Part shown: positions 7,501-15,166 of the stretch, piece after piece
Numbering within the stretch: the first letter of the stretch is position 1
Layout of the letters: the number at the start of each line of letters is the position of its first letter
Assembly: GCA_015061625.1 (NCBI GenBank)
Contig: SUWG01000020.1
Span: forward strand, 1 to 49,282
Length of the DNA: 49,282 bases
DNA from: Lentisphaerota bacterium
GTDB lineage: Bacteria; Verrucomicrobiota; Lentisphaeria; Victivallales; Victivallaceae
Reading direction: 5' to 3'
Translations under genes and position numbers: made by a program
Notes under the pieces: generated by a model
What the model was told of the DNA's origin: nothing
What the model saw: the letters and a program-made list of their open reading frames with translations, nothing else
Database searches by the model: none

Positions 7501-8332
7501 TTAAAAAAGAAAAGTAAGGGCGTTTGCGGGGGGGGCGGCGCATACGGCCGTTGGGGTCGATACCATTGGCGAAGCAGGAGGCGGAAGCGGCGGCAACGGC
7601 GATATTGAGGGCGAGTTGCAAACGGCCTTCGGGGGTGACTTCGGGGATGGGGGAAGCGTTGCGGATGAGTTTGAAGCCTTGGGGGGTGGCGGTAAGTTCG
7701 ACGATGCCCCATTCGGCAGGGATGATGGAGGGATCGACGAGATTTTCGGGGATAGCCAGGAAGCAGAGGTCGGCGTTACCGGCGCGGCGGATGTATTCAA
7801 GTTTACTGCCGTGGGTCAGGGCTTTCAATTCGCGGTCGAGTTTTTTGCAGATTTTGCGGTAATTTGGATTGGTGGTTGACGAGTAGTCCCAGGTGCGGAA
7901 ATCGCCGAAAAGGTCATCGGTTGCGCCGAGGTGCGGTTCATTTTTCCGGATATCGGCTTCGATGATGGATTTTTCGTTTTGCAGGGCATTGATAGCGGCG
8001 ATGCGTTCTTCTCTGCCGGAGCAGTCACTGAAACAGCAATCGATATCATCATACATTACGACGAGAGCGGTTTTGGTGATGACGTTGGTTTTTCGTGAGG
8101 TGGGCGGCCGCCAGAAACCGGCGGCGGCGACCCGGTATTTACTGCGCCGGGTGGGGACATTGGCGGCGATGCCGGCGGGTTTGAGGGTGGTCAGAAAGGC
8201 CATAGCCGCCTGACGGAGTTCAGTTCTGGTCAAGGTATGTGAAGCCGTTGCCGTTGGTGCGGGCGTGGTATTGGCGGTGGTTTCAGTTTGTTGAGCCAGA
8301 GCGAAGTCAAAAAGATCGAAATCGTTATCCAT
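7484..8332 (-). CDS. Hypothetical protein, possibly nuclease-like
   Basis: Protein of 282 residues with no confident family. It has a Thr/Ala-rich N-terminus (residues 15-35), then a helical TRTELRQAAMAFL segment and a basic RRSKYRV stretch. The middle is charged (about 105-170). It then has the strand pattern NADLCFLAIPENLVDPSIIPAEWGIVEL near 195-222, which resembles the end of MmcB-like or other PD-(D/E)XK proteins. No clear catalytic triad was found, so a nuclease role is only a guess. It is the last gene of the minus-strand rimO/rlmN operon, 15 bases after a lipoprotein gene. Its last ten codons lie inside a hairpin (7483-7518) made by the 85-bp repeat. Confidence 0.6.
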   Translation of the reverse strand: MDNDFDLFDFALAQQTETTANTTPAPTATASHTLTRTELRQAAMAFLTTLKPAGIAANVPTRRSKYRVAAAGFWRPPTSRKTNVITKTALVVMYDDIDCCFSDCSGREERIAAINALQNEKSIIEADIRKNEPHLGATDDLFGDFRTWDYSSTTNPNYRKICKKLDRELKALTHGSKLEYIRRAGNADLCFLAIPENLVDPSIIPAEWGIVELTATPQGFKLIRNASPIPEVTPEGRLQLALNIAVAAASASCFANGIDPNGRMRRPPRKRPYFSFLTEKEK

Positions 8333-8347
8333 AATAATATTACCTGC

Positions 8348-8725
8348 TTAAAAGAATGAGCCGTTGCGGGTGCCGAAAACCCAGTCGGATCTTTCGCCTT
8401 GAGAATGTGTGCCACGGTTGTGCAGTTCCCGGATGGCGGGATCGCGGCTGATATCGTGTTGGCGCAGAGCGTCTCTTTCGGCTTCGGAAAGGTGTGAATC
8501 TGCGCTGAAATCCTGTGGGTTGCGGTGAAAAATGGTTTCAAAGAGATCGATATCGGCCTGCCGTCGCCGGGGGCCGGATTGTGAAGGCCGCTGCTGCGGG
8601 GAAGCAACTTGCCGTCTGGCGGGGATGGAACGGCGTTGCGGAGTGCGGCGCATGGCGTAGTAACTGCGGCATCCGGAAGAGATGATGAGCAGAAAAAGCA
8701 TGAAGATCGGGAGTATGGATTTCAT
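8348..8725 (-). CDS. Small putative lipoprotein
   Basis: Protein of 125 residues with a short basic start, a hydrophobic stretch (LPIFMLFLLII) and the lipobox ISSGC, so it should be lipid-anchored at Cys19. The rest is Arg/Gln/Ser-rich at first (residues 25-58) and then charged, with no recognised domain. Its start overlaps the rlmN stop by four bases (ATGA), indicating translational coupling. Function unknown. Confidence 0.72.
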   Translation of the reverse strand: MKSILPIFMLFLLIISSGCRSYYAMRRTPQRRSIPARRQVASPQQRPSQSGPRRRQADIDLFETIFHRNPQDFSADSHLSEAERDALRQHDISRDPAIRELHNRGTHSQGERSDWVFGTRNGSFF

Positions 8726-9747
8726 CTGTTATTCCCCGTATTTTTTGAAGCCCGGAGTTGTCCGCAGGCGGCGGTTTTGGATGAACCGCGTTCAGTGCGG
8801 CGGGTGACTCTGGCACCGGTATCGAGGATGGCATTTTCAAAGTTTTCGATAACGGTAAGGGGAGGGCGGTGGAATTCGCCGCCGGTTTCGTTGTAGGGGA
8901 TAAGGTTGATTTTGGCATGGTGGGCAAAGGCAAGTTTGCCGAGTTTCACGGCGTGATCGATAGAATCGTTGATACCGTGGATAAGGGTGTATTCCAGAGT
9001 GTATTGGCGGTTATTGGCGATGGCGATCTCATCGGCGGCGGCGAGGATTTCGGCAACGGGGTAGCGCAATTTGGCCGGAATGAGTTTGGCTCTGGTGTTG
9101 TCATCCGGGGCATGGAGACTTACGGCGAGGTTGAATTCCCTTTTCATGGCGGCAAATTTTTTCATACCCGGCACATATCCGCTGGTGGAAACGGTGATAC
9201 GCCGGGGGGAGAAGGTAAATTCATCGACCAACCGGTTCAAAGTGATAGCCAACTGTTCGAAGTTGAGCAGACCTTCGCCGATGCCCATGAAAACGAGATT
9301 GTCGGGCCGCCCGGCGCGGAGAGTGCCGATGCAGAATTCTTCAAGCATTTCTCCGGCGGTCAGGTTGCGGGTAAGTCCGTTGCGCCCGGAAGCGCAGAAA
9401 CGGCATCCGACCGGACAACCGACCTGGGTACTCAAACAGAAGGTCAACCGTTTTTCGGTGGGGATGATGACCATTTCGATACATTCGCCGTCATGAAGTT
9501 CAAGGAGGAGTTTTTCCACCTGATCGGGGGAGGTGGAAATTTCGGTGATGCGAGAAGCCGGAGCGAGAAAATCCTGCTGCAACGCATTTTTCAGATCGTT
9601 GGGCAGATTTTTCATGTTTTGCGGATCGATCACACAGTGGGTATGAAGCCACGAATCGATCTGACTTGCCCGGAATGCGGGGAAGTTATGATCGAGGCAG
9701 TAGGTTTTCAGTTCCTGAAGATCGGCGGCGGCGAGGAACGGGGTCAT
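8722..9747 (-). CDS. rlmN: Dual-specificity 23S rRNA/tRNA adenine C2 methyltransferase
   Basis: Radical-SAM enzyme that methylates C2 of A2503 in 23S rRNA and of A37 in some tRNAs. The 341-residue protein has the CX3CX2C cluster motif CPVGCRFC (Cys111, 115 and 118), the glycine-rich FMGIGEGLLN and the C-terminal ACGQLR, whose cysteine is the second catalytic one. The usual GEPLLN reads GEGLLN here, a mild departure. The start overlaps the stop of the TPR gene by four bases. It shares an operon with rimO, another radical-SAM modifier of the ribosome. Confidence 0.95.
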   Translation of the reverse strand: MTPFLAAADLQELKTYCLDHNFPAFRASQIDSWLHTHCVIDPQNMKNLPNDLKNALQQDFLAPASRITEISTSPDQVEKLLLELHDGECIEMVIIPTEKRLTFCLSTQVGCPVGCRFCASGRNGLTRNLTAGEMLEEFCIGTLRAGRPDNLVFMGIGEGLLNFEQLAITLNRLVDEFTFSPRRITVSTSGYVPGMKKFAAMKREFNLAVSLHAPDDNTRAKLIPAKLRYPVAEILAAADEIAIANNRQYTLEYTLIHGINDSIDHAVKLGKLAFAHHAKINLIPYNETGGEFHRPPLTVIENFENAILDTGARVTRRTERGSSKTAACGQLRASKNTGNNR

Positions 9748-11273
9748 TTCAGAAGTCTTTCCAATCGTTTTTCGGTTTGCAAGTTGTATTCAGAACAGGC
9801 CTCGTCATCCGGATCGTAGAGGGCTTTGGCTTTGTTGAGTAAGATTTTGGCTTCATTGAATTTGCGTTGTGCGACTTTGATTTCGGCGGCGTGGAGATAG
9901 AGAACACACATAGCCGCAGATGGTTCCCGGTGTTTGATGGCTTGAGAGATCATTTCTTCGGCTTCATCGTTTTTGCCCTGCCGGAAAAGCACCCATGCCA
10001 TGCTGTCGAGGTAACTGGAATTTTGCGGATCGGATTCAAGCGCGAAGCGGATGAGTGATTCGGCTTTATCCAGATCGATATTGAATACGGCAGCAACGTA
10101 ACCGATACTGTTGCATAAAAAGTCATCGTCGATGGCATCGGCCTGTTTGGCCTGATGGACCAGCGAGAGGATGTTTCTGATCAGAGTGGTATCTTTCTGG
10201 ATGAATGCGGAGTTGATAACTGCGAGCAGTGAAAAGAGAGGAATGTTTCTGATATCGGCCTGACCGGAGGAAAAGAGTTGGGTGACCTGCTGGTGGTTGC
10301 CGCGGGCAGAATCAAGAATGACGGTCATACTCTGGCGCAAATTTTCCGGCATGGCGGCGATGATGGCTTCCGCTTGAGTGAAATTTTTGGCGTGGATGGC
10401 AGCGACCAGGTTGAGAAATGCGTTATCGCCGGGGATAAAAAGATCCGGTTGCCGGTTATTGGCGGCGGTGGTGGCGGAGATCAAGGCCCAGTCGTGAGCG
10501 GAGAAGCGGGAGGCGTATTGCCGGAGGAGTTCCGGAGTTTGGGCAAGGCGCAGAAGGTTGGCGGTATTAAGGAGAGTTTCGGCTTCGGCGGCGGAAGAAA
10601 TTTCCAGTTTGAGCAGTTTATCACCGATATTTTTCAACCGGGTTTTCCACGGATCGTTGGCATCCAATTCATCGAATCCGTTGATGCCGGGGGCGGTGTT
10701 GTGGATCATGAAGCAGATGCGCACGATCAATTCGGCTTCCAGCTGGATAAGTTTGATATTTCCGGTTTTTTTGGCGGTCATGGCATCGATCAAGGCGGTC
10801 ACCCGGTCATATTGTTCATCGCAGATAAGCGAATTGGCATAGGAGCGGAAGATGTCGATGATGTGGTTCAATTCTGTATCGGAAAGATTGCTGATATCGG
10901 TCAGCGTGATGGATTTTTCAAAAATGGCGAATAATTCCGGGGTCAATTTGTTGTATTTGACTGCCGCATTGAAGCAGAATGAAGCCAGAGCCAGATCGCC
11001 GGGATTTTTGTCGAGCAACCCGGTCAATCTGGGGAGAAATTCGGCGATGGCAGGATTGTTGTTATCCATTTCAATTGTGAGCATCCGCATGGCATTGGCA
11101 TCTGTCGGGCCGGAATTGGTGGAAATTTCGATGGCATCGATCAGTTTGATGATCCGGGTGCGAGGGTTGACTTCTTCCATGGCGTCGAGCAGAGTTCCGT
11201 GAAAGGCGGGATCGGCGGCGTGAAGTGCGACACAGCAAAAGACGGCGATCAGGATGGCGGAGAATTTTTTCAT
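9744..11273 (-). CDS. Secreted TPR-repeat protein
   Basis: Protein of 509 residues with an N-terminal signal peptide (MKKFSAILIAVFCCVALHAA, cleavage after about residue 20). Most of it is alpha-helical. Near the C-terminus (about 410-500) TPR-like repeats are visible, such as AESLIRFALESDPQNSSYLDSMAW and AEEMISQAIKHREPSAAMCVLYLHAA. TPRs bind other proteins, so an envelope scaffold is likely, but no partner is evident. The gene starts three bases after rimO and overlaps rlmN, so it belongs to that operon. Confidence 0.75.
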   Translation of the reverse strand: MKKFSAILIAVFCCVALHAADPAFHGTLLDAMEEVNPRTRIIKLIDAIEISTNSGPTDANAMRMLTIEMDNNNPAIAEFLPRLTGLLDKNPGDLALASFCFNAAVKYNKLTPELFAIFEKSITLTDISNLSDTELNHIIDIFRSYANSLICDEQYDRVTALIDAMTAKKTGNIKLIQLEAELIVRICFMIHNTAPGINGFDELDANDPWKTRLKNIGDKLLKLEISSAAEAETLLNTANLLRLAQTPELLRQYASRFSAHDWALISATTAANNRQPDLFIPGDNAFLNLVAAIHAKNFTQAEAIIAAMPENLRQSMTVILDSARGNHQQVTQLFSSGQADIRNIPLFSLLAVINSAFIQKDTTLIRNILSLVHQAKQADAIDDDFLCNSIGYVAAVFNIDLDKAESLIRFALESDPQNSSYLDSMAWVLFRQGKNDEAEEMISQAIKHREPSAAMCVLYLHAAEIKVAQRKFNEAKILLNKAKALYDPDDEACSEYNLQTEKRLERLLK

Positions 11274-11276
11274 GAT

Positions 11277-12608
11277 TTATTTCCTCTCTTTTTCTGCGAG
11301 CAGATCACTGCCGGCAGTTTTGATGATTTTTACATTGATAAAGGCCCCCGGTTTCATGGTGCGGGTGGCATTGAGCATAACGATATTGTCGATATCCGGG
11401 GCATCGGCGGCACCTCTGGCGTAAGCGGTTCCGTCATCGATCCGGTCGATCAGGACCCGCATGGAAGAGCCGATTTTTTTGCGTTGGGCGCGTTTCATGA
11501 TATTTTTCTGGATATCCATAAGTTTGGCGGCACGGGCCTCGGCGGTTTCCAGCGGTATCTGATCGGGCATGGCGGCGGCAGGTGTTCCCGGTTCGGGAGC
11601 GAAAGCGAAAACGCCCATGCGTTCAAAACCGGCGGATTTGACAAATTCGCAAAGTTCGGTAAATTCTTCTTCAGTTTCACCCGGCAGTCCGGTGATGAAA
11701 GTGGTGCGCAGAGTGAGGTTTGGTATGGAGTTGCGGAGTTTACCGATCAGATCACGGATGGAACGGCTGTCGGTGTGCCGGTTCATGGCACTTAAAATCC
11801 GGTCGGAAATGTGCTGTAAAGGCATATCCAGATAGGGCAGGATTTTGGAACTTCTGGCCAGCACATCGATCAATTCATCCGTGTAATGGGCAGGATGGGT
11901 ATAGAGCAGCCGGATGACAAAATTTCCGGGGATATTTTCCAGAGCGGTCAACAGTTTGGCCAGCGATTCTCCGGAATCAAGGTCGTGACCGTAGGCGGTG
12001 ATGTCCTGGGCGATGACGATCAATTCTTTTACGCCGTTGCCAATGAGTGTGGCAGCTTCAGTGAGAACAGATCGCATCGGCCGGGAACGCAGAGAGCCGC
12101 GCAGATCGGGAATGGCGCAATAGGCACAGCGGTTGTCACAGCCGTCACATATTTTCAGATAGGCGACGTGCGGCAGGGTCAACTGGATGCGTGGCATATT
12201 TTCGTTGCATAAATAGGTGCATTTTTCTCCGGCGGGCGAGGGGGTGGCGTTATTGAAAAGCAAATCCCGCAGTCGGGCTGTATCATTGACCTGACACCAG
12301 AGATCGACTTCTTTGAAGTATTCAGTGAATTCGGGGAATTGCGGGTGATTCATCAGACACCCGGCGACGGCGATCTTGCGGCCGGGGAGGGCTTTTTTCC
12401 ATTCGACGGCATCGGCCAATTCGGCGGCGGCTTCGCCGCGGGCTTCCGGGAGGAAGGCGCAGGTGTTGATGATGTATACATCGGCATCTTCCGGATCGAA
12501 ACAGATGCTGTCACCGGCGGCAAGGAATGCTCCGGAGATCAATTCGGACTCCACCAGATTTTTGGGACAGCCCAGTGCGGCGATGAAAAATTGATGATTT
12601 TTTTCCAT
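11277..12608 (-). CDS. rimO: Ribosomal protein S12 methylthiotransferase
   Basis: Radical-SAM methylthiotransferase that modifies an aspartate of ribosomal protein S12. The 443-residue protein has the N-terminal MTTase domain with ALGCPKNLVESE (a RimO hallmark that separates it from MiaB), then the radical-SAM motif C157-DNR-C161-AY-C164 followed by IPDLRGSLRSR. A C-terminal TRAM domain begins near residue 370. It starts three bases after the DUF4432 gene. Confidence 0.95.
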   Translation of the reverse strand: MEKNHQFFIAALGCPKNLVESELISGAFLAAGDSICFDPEDADVYIINTCAFLPEARGEAAAELADAVEWKKALPGRKIAVAGCLMNHPQFPEFTEYFKEVDLWCQVNDTARLRDLLFNNATPSPAGEKCTYLCNENMPRIQLTLPHVAYLKICDGCDNRCAYCAIPDLRGSLRSRPMRSVLTEAATLIGNGVKELIVIAQDITAYGHDLDSGESLAKLLTALENIPGNFVIRLLYTHPAHYTDELIDVLARSSKILPYLDMPLQHISDRILSAMNRHTDSRSIRDLIGKLRNSIPNLTLRTTFITGLPGETEEEFTELCEFVKSAGFERMGVFAFAPEPGTPAAAMPDQIPLETAEARAAKLMDIQKNIMKRAQRKKIGSSMRVLIDRIDDGTAYARGAADAPDIDNIVMLNATRTMKPGAFINVKIIKTAGSDLLAEKERK

Positions 12609-12611
12609 GAT

Positions 12612-13625
12612 TCAATCCAGTTTTTCCAGCGAAACTGTAACTTTGTGTTTGATGATCTGCCCCGGAGCGATGGTGCGCAGAATACCTTTCCGGCGGTTGT
12701 TGTTCTGATTTTCCGGCACACAGTTGGCCGGTTCCAGACCGAGGACATATTCGCCCTGACCCATTTGCTTCCATTCGGCGAAAAAGGGCAGTTCGCTTTT
12801 GTTGCAAGCGATGGTCATGCGGACTTTTTCATCCGGGTTGGTCAGTGAAATCGATGCCATGCCGTCGGCACCGGCGGGGATGTCATGATAGAAAACCTGT
12901 TCGGCGAATCCGGCGGTCGGCAACTGCATTTTATCCCATGAATCCAAACCGGCGGTGGCGATGTCGCCCTGCGGGGTGACTTTTTGACCGGTCGGGGTGA
13001 TAAAAGAATTCTCATTGACCAGCGGCCAACCGAAATTCATGTGATAGAGCATCATGAAGGGCTGTTCGGTAAAGCCGTTGTTTTCGATGGCATCTTCGAT
13101 GGTAATGGTGTTGCTTCCGGCAATGACGGAAATTTTACGGGAAAGAGTGAGGTTTTCGCCGAAAACTCTTGAATGGTTGACTTTGCCGGAAACGGTCAGC
13201 ATATAGGTCGAGCCGTCGAGCCATGAGCATTGAGTATTTACTTCTGTGGCGGGGATGTGGGAGATCCTGCCATGCAGACCGTGGTTTTCGCCACCGGCTT
13301 CACAGGGGCCGCCGACATTGATCAGGCCGCAGGAAGTGAGCATACCGCCGCCCCATGAACGCAGCCAGTCGATGCCGGTTTTTTCGTAAGCGGCAGAAAC
13401 GCCCGGTTCTGCGGGGAGCCAGACCAGCGGCATACCGCAGAAAGATGCTTCACCGATATCCATGCCCCGGTCGGGGTAGACGGTAAAATTCAGACCGCTG
13501 CCGTTATTGACATCGATGATCCTCATGCCGCGTCCTTTGCCGTCATCGAGGACAGCGCGGCGGATGGTGGCGAGTTGCCGCATGGAGCCGATTTTGCCGT
13601 GGAGAGAGTTTTTATCGAAATTCAT
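12612..13625 (-). CDS. DUF4432 / aldose 1-epimerase-like protein
   Basis: Protein of 337 residues of the galactose-mutarotase-like fold, DUF4432 branch. Marks are the N-terminal VYPDRGMDIGEASFCGMPLVW, the GGGMLTSCGLINVGGP block, the HGLHGRISH histidines near 118-126 and MLYHMNFGWPLV near 196-207. Such proteins probably bind or epimerise a sugar, and the substrate is unknown. It is the first gene of the minus-strand operon and is driven by the promoter at 13662-13690. Its presence with rRNA and ribosomal-protein modifiers has no obvious functional reason. Confidence 0.85.
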   Translation of the reverse strand: MNFDKNSLHGKIGSMRQLATIRRAVLDDGKGRGMRIIDVNNGSGLNFTVYPDRGMDIGEASFCGMPLVWLPAEPGVSAAYEKTGIDWLRSWGGGMLTSCGLINVGGPCEAGGENHGLHGRISHIPATEVNTQCSWLDGSTYMLTVSGKVNHSRVFGENLTLSRKISVIAGSNTITIEDAIENNGFTEQPFMMLYHMNFGWPLVNENSFITPTGQKVTPQGDIATAGLDSWDKMQLPTAGFAEQVFYHDIPAGADGMASISLTNPDEKVRMTIACNKSELPFFAEWKQMGQGEYVLGLEPANCVPENQNNNRRKGILRTIAPGQIIKHKVTVSLEKLD

Positions 13626-13661
13626 AGTCCAAAATCCCTGTTTTTCAATTACTGCTTACGA

Positions 13662-13690
13662 AATATAGCACTATAAATGGTGTTTTACAA
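13662..13690 (-). promoter_or_regulatory. Promoter of the DUF4432-rimO-rlmN operon
   Basis: On the minus strand TTGTAA (13690-13685), 17 bases and TATATT (13667-13662) lie about 37 bases before the first gene. It is back-to-back with the glyS promoter, whose -35 starts ten bases further on. Confidence 0.68.
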
Positions 13691-13699
13691 CTGAAAAGA

Positions 13700-13728
13700 T
13701 TGTAAAATATTCGATCACGGTATATATT
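13700..13728 (+). promoter_or_regulatory. glyS promoter
   Basis: TTGTAA (13700-13705), a 17-base spacer and TATATT (13723-13728), ending 46 bases before the start codon. It uses the same hexamers as the divergent minus-strand promoter. Confidence 0.68.
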
Positions 13729-13774
13729 ATATAGAAATATTCTTTACAAACAACCTAAATTCAGGAGAAAAGTC

Positions 13775-15109
13775 ATGTCGGAAGATTGCAAAGATCAACA
13801 GTTGATGGATAAGATCGTCAGTCTGTGCAAACGCAGAGGTTTTATTTTTCCGAGTTCCGAGATCTACGGTGGATTCAACGGATTCTGGGATTACGGCCCG
13901 TATGGTTCACGGATGAAACGTGCCATTGAGAATCTCTGGTGGCATGAAATGGTCGAGACCCGCGACAATGTTGAGGGTCTGGATTCCACGATCATCTGTA
14001 ATCCGACGGTGTGGAAGGCTTCCGGTCACCTGGATCAATTCAGCGACCTGATGACCGATTGCAAAGATTGCAAAGCCCGTCACCGGGTGGATCAGATGGA
14101 AGATCCCACGACCTGCCCGAATTGCAAATCCAAAAATCTTACCGAACCCAAAGAATTCAATCTGATGATGAAAACCTTTGTCGGTCCGGTTTTCGATGAT
14201 GAACACGTCGCCTATCTGCGGGCGGAAACCTGCCAGCCGATCTTTGTGGACTTCCACAGTGTGCGTATTGCCACCCGTCAGAAACTGCCCTTTGGTATCG
14301 CCCAGATCGGTAAGGCATTCCGCAACGAGATCAATCCGCGCAACTTCACTTTCCGCAGCCGGGAGTTTACCCAGATGGAAATGGAATTCTTCTGCGAGGA
14401 TGAGGGCAGCATGGAGTGGTTCGAATACTGGAAAGAACAACGGATCAAATATTACCGTGACCTGTTGGGCTTCCCGGAAGACAAAATGCGTATTTATGAA
14501 CATGAAAAACTTGCCCACTATGCCAAAGCGGCAGTGGATATCGAAGTGAAGTTCCCCTTCGGCTGGGGCGAGTTGGAAGGAATCCACCACCGCGGCGTTT
14601 GGGATTTGAGCCAGCACAGCAAATTCTCCGGTCAGGATTTGAGTTATGTTGACCATGACAATCAGCGCAAGATCATGCCGACCTGCGTGGAAACCAGTGT
14701 CGGTCTTGACCGTACATTCCTGGCGTTGTTGAGCATGGCTTACGATGAAGAGAGTGCCGCCACCCAGAAAGCGGGCATGGAAGAAGATGTGCGTGTGGTT
14801 CTGCATCTGCCGCCCAAAGTTGCTCCGATCCAGGTGGCAGTGCTGCCGCAGAGCAAGAAACTCAAAGAGAATGCTTACAAACTCTACAAAGATCTCGACC
14901 GTTATTTCCGTTGTGAATATGACGAAACCGGCAGTATCGGTAAACGTTACCGCCGTCAGGATGAGATCGGTACTCCGTTCTGCGTGACCTTTGACTTTGA
15001 CACGGAGAACGACAATGCTGTGACCATCCGTGACCGTGACACCATGCAGCAGGAACGGGTCAACATCACCCAGTTGCGTGCCTGTCTGGAAGAAAAGATC
15101 GGTTTCTGA
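13775..15109 (+). CDS. glyS: Glycine--tRNA ligase (homodimeric class II type)
   Basis: Charges tRNA-Gly with glycine. The 444-residue protein is the single-chain alpha2 type, not the two-subunit GlyQ/GlyS type. It has the N-terminal RRGFIFPSSEIYGGFNGFWDYGP, the class II motif 2 (FRNEINPRNFTFRSREFTQMEMEFF) and motif 3 (CVETSVGLDRTFLALL), followed by an anticodon-binding domain. A CKDCKAR...CPNCKSK pair of CXXC motifs near 107-130 suggests a bound zinc. The start has AGGAGA eight bases upstream. Monocistronic with its own promoter and terminator. Confidence 0.96.
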   Translation: MSEDCKDQQLMDKIVSLCKRRGFIFPSSEIYGGFNGFWDYGPYGSRMKRAIENLWWHEMVETRDNVEGLDSTIICNPTVWKASGHLDQFSDLMTDCKDCKARHRVDQMEDPTTCPNCKSKNLTEPKEFNLMMKTFVGPVFDDEHVAYLRAETCQPIFVDFHSVRIATRQKLPFGIAQIGKAFRNEINPRNFTFRSREFTQMEMEFFCEDEGSMEWFEYWKEQRIKYYRDLLGFPEDKMRIYEHEKLAHYAKAAVDIEVKFPFGWGELEGIHHRGVWDLSQHSKFSGQDLSYVDHDNQRKIMPTCVETSVGLDRTFLALLSMAYDEESAATQKAGMEEDVRVVLHLPPKVAPIQVAVLPQSKKLKENAYKLYKDLDRYFRCEYDETGSIGKRYRRQDEIGTPFCVTFDFDTENDNAVTIRDRDTMQQERVNITQLRACLEEKIGF

Positions 15110-15126
15110 AATTATCCGTGATTTTG

Positions 15127-15165
15127 CGGGGTTGTTGCAGTAGTTTGGCAGCAGCCCCGTTTTTT
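15127..15165 (+). terminator. Terminator after glyS
   Basis: A 12-bp stem (CGGGGTTGTTGC at 15127-15138 and GCAGCAGCCCCG at 15148-15159, with G-U pairs) is followed by TTTTTT. It lies between two convergent genes and, being flanked by few A residues on the other side, mainly serves glyS. Confidence 0.86.
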
Positions 15166-15166
15166 A

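Noticed and set aside
8869..9819. A 316-codon plus-strand frame opposite rlmN
   Set aside because: Glycine-rich shadow of the conserved minus-strand gene without start signals.
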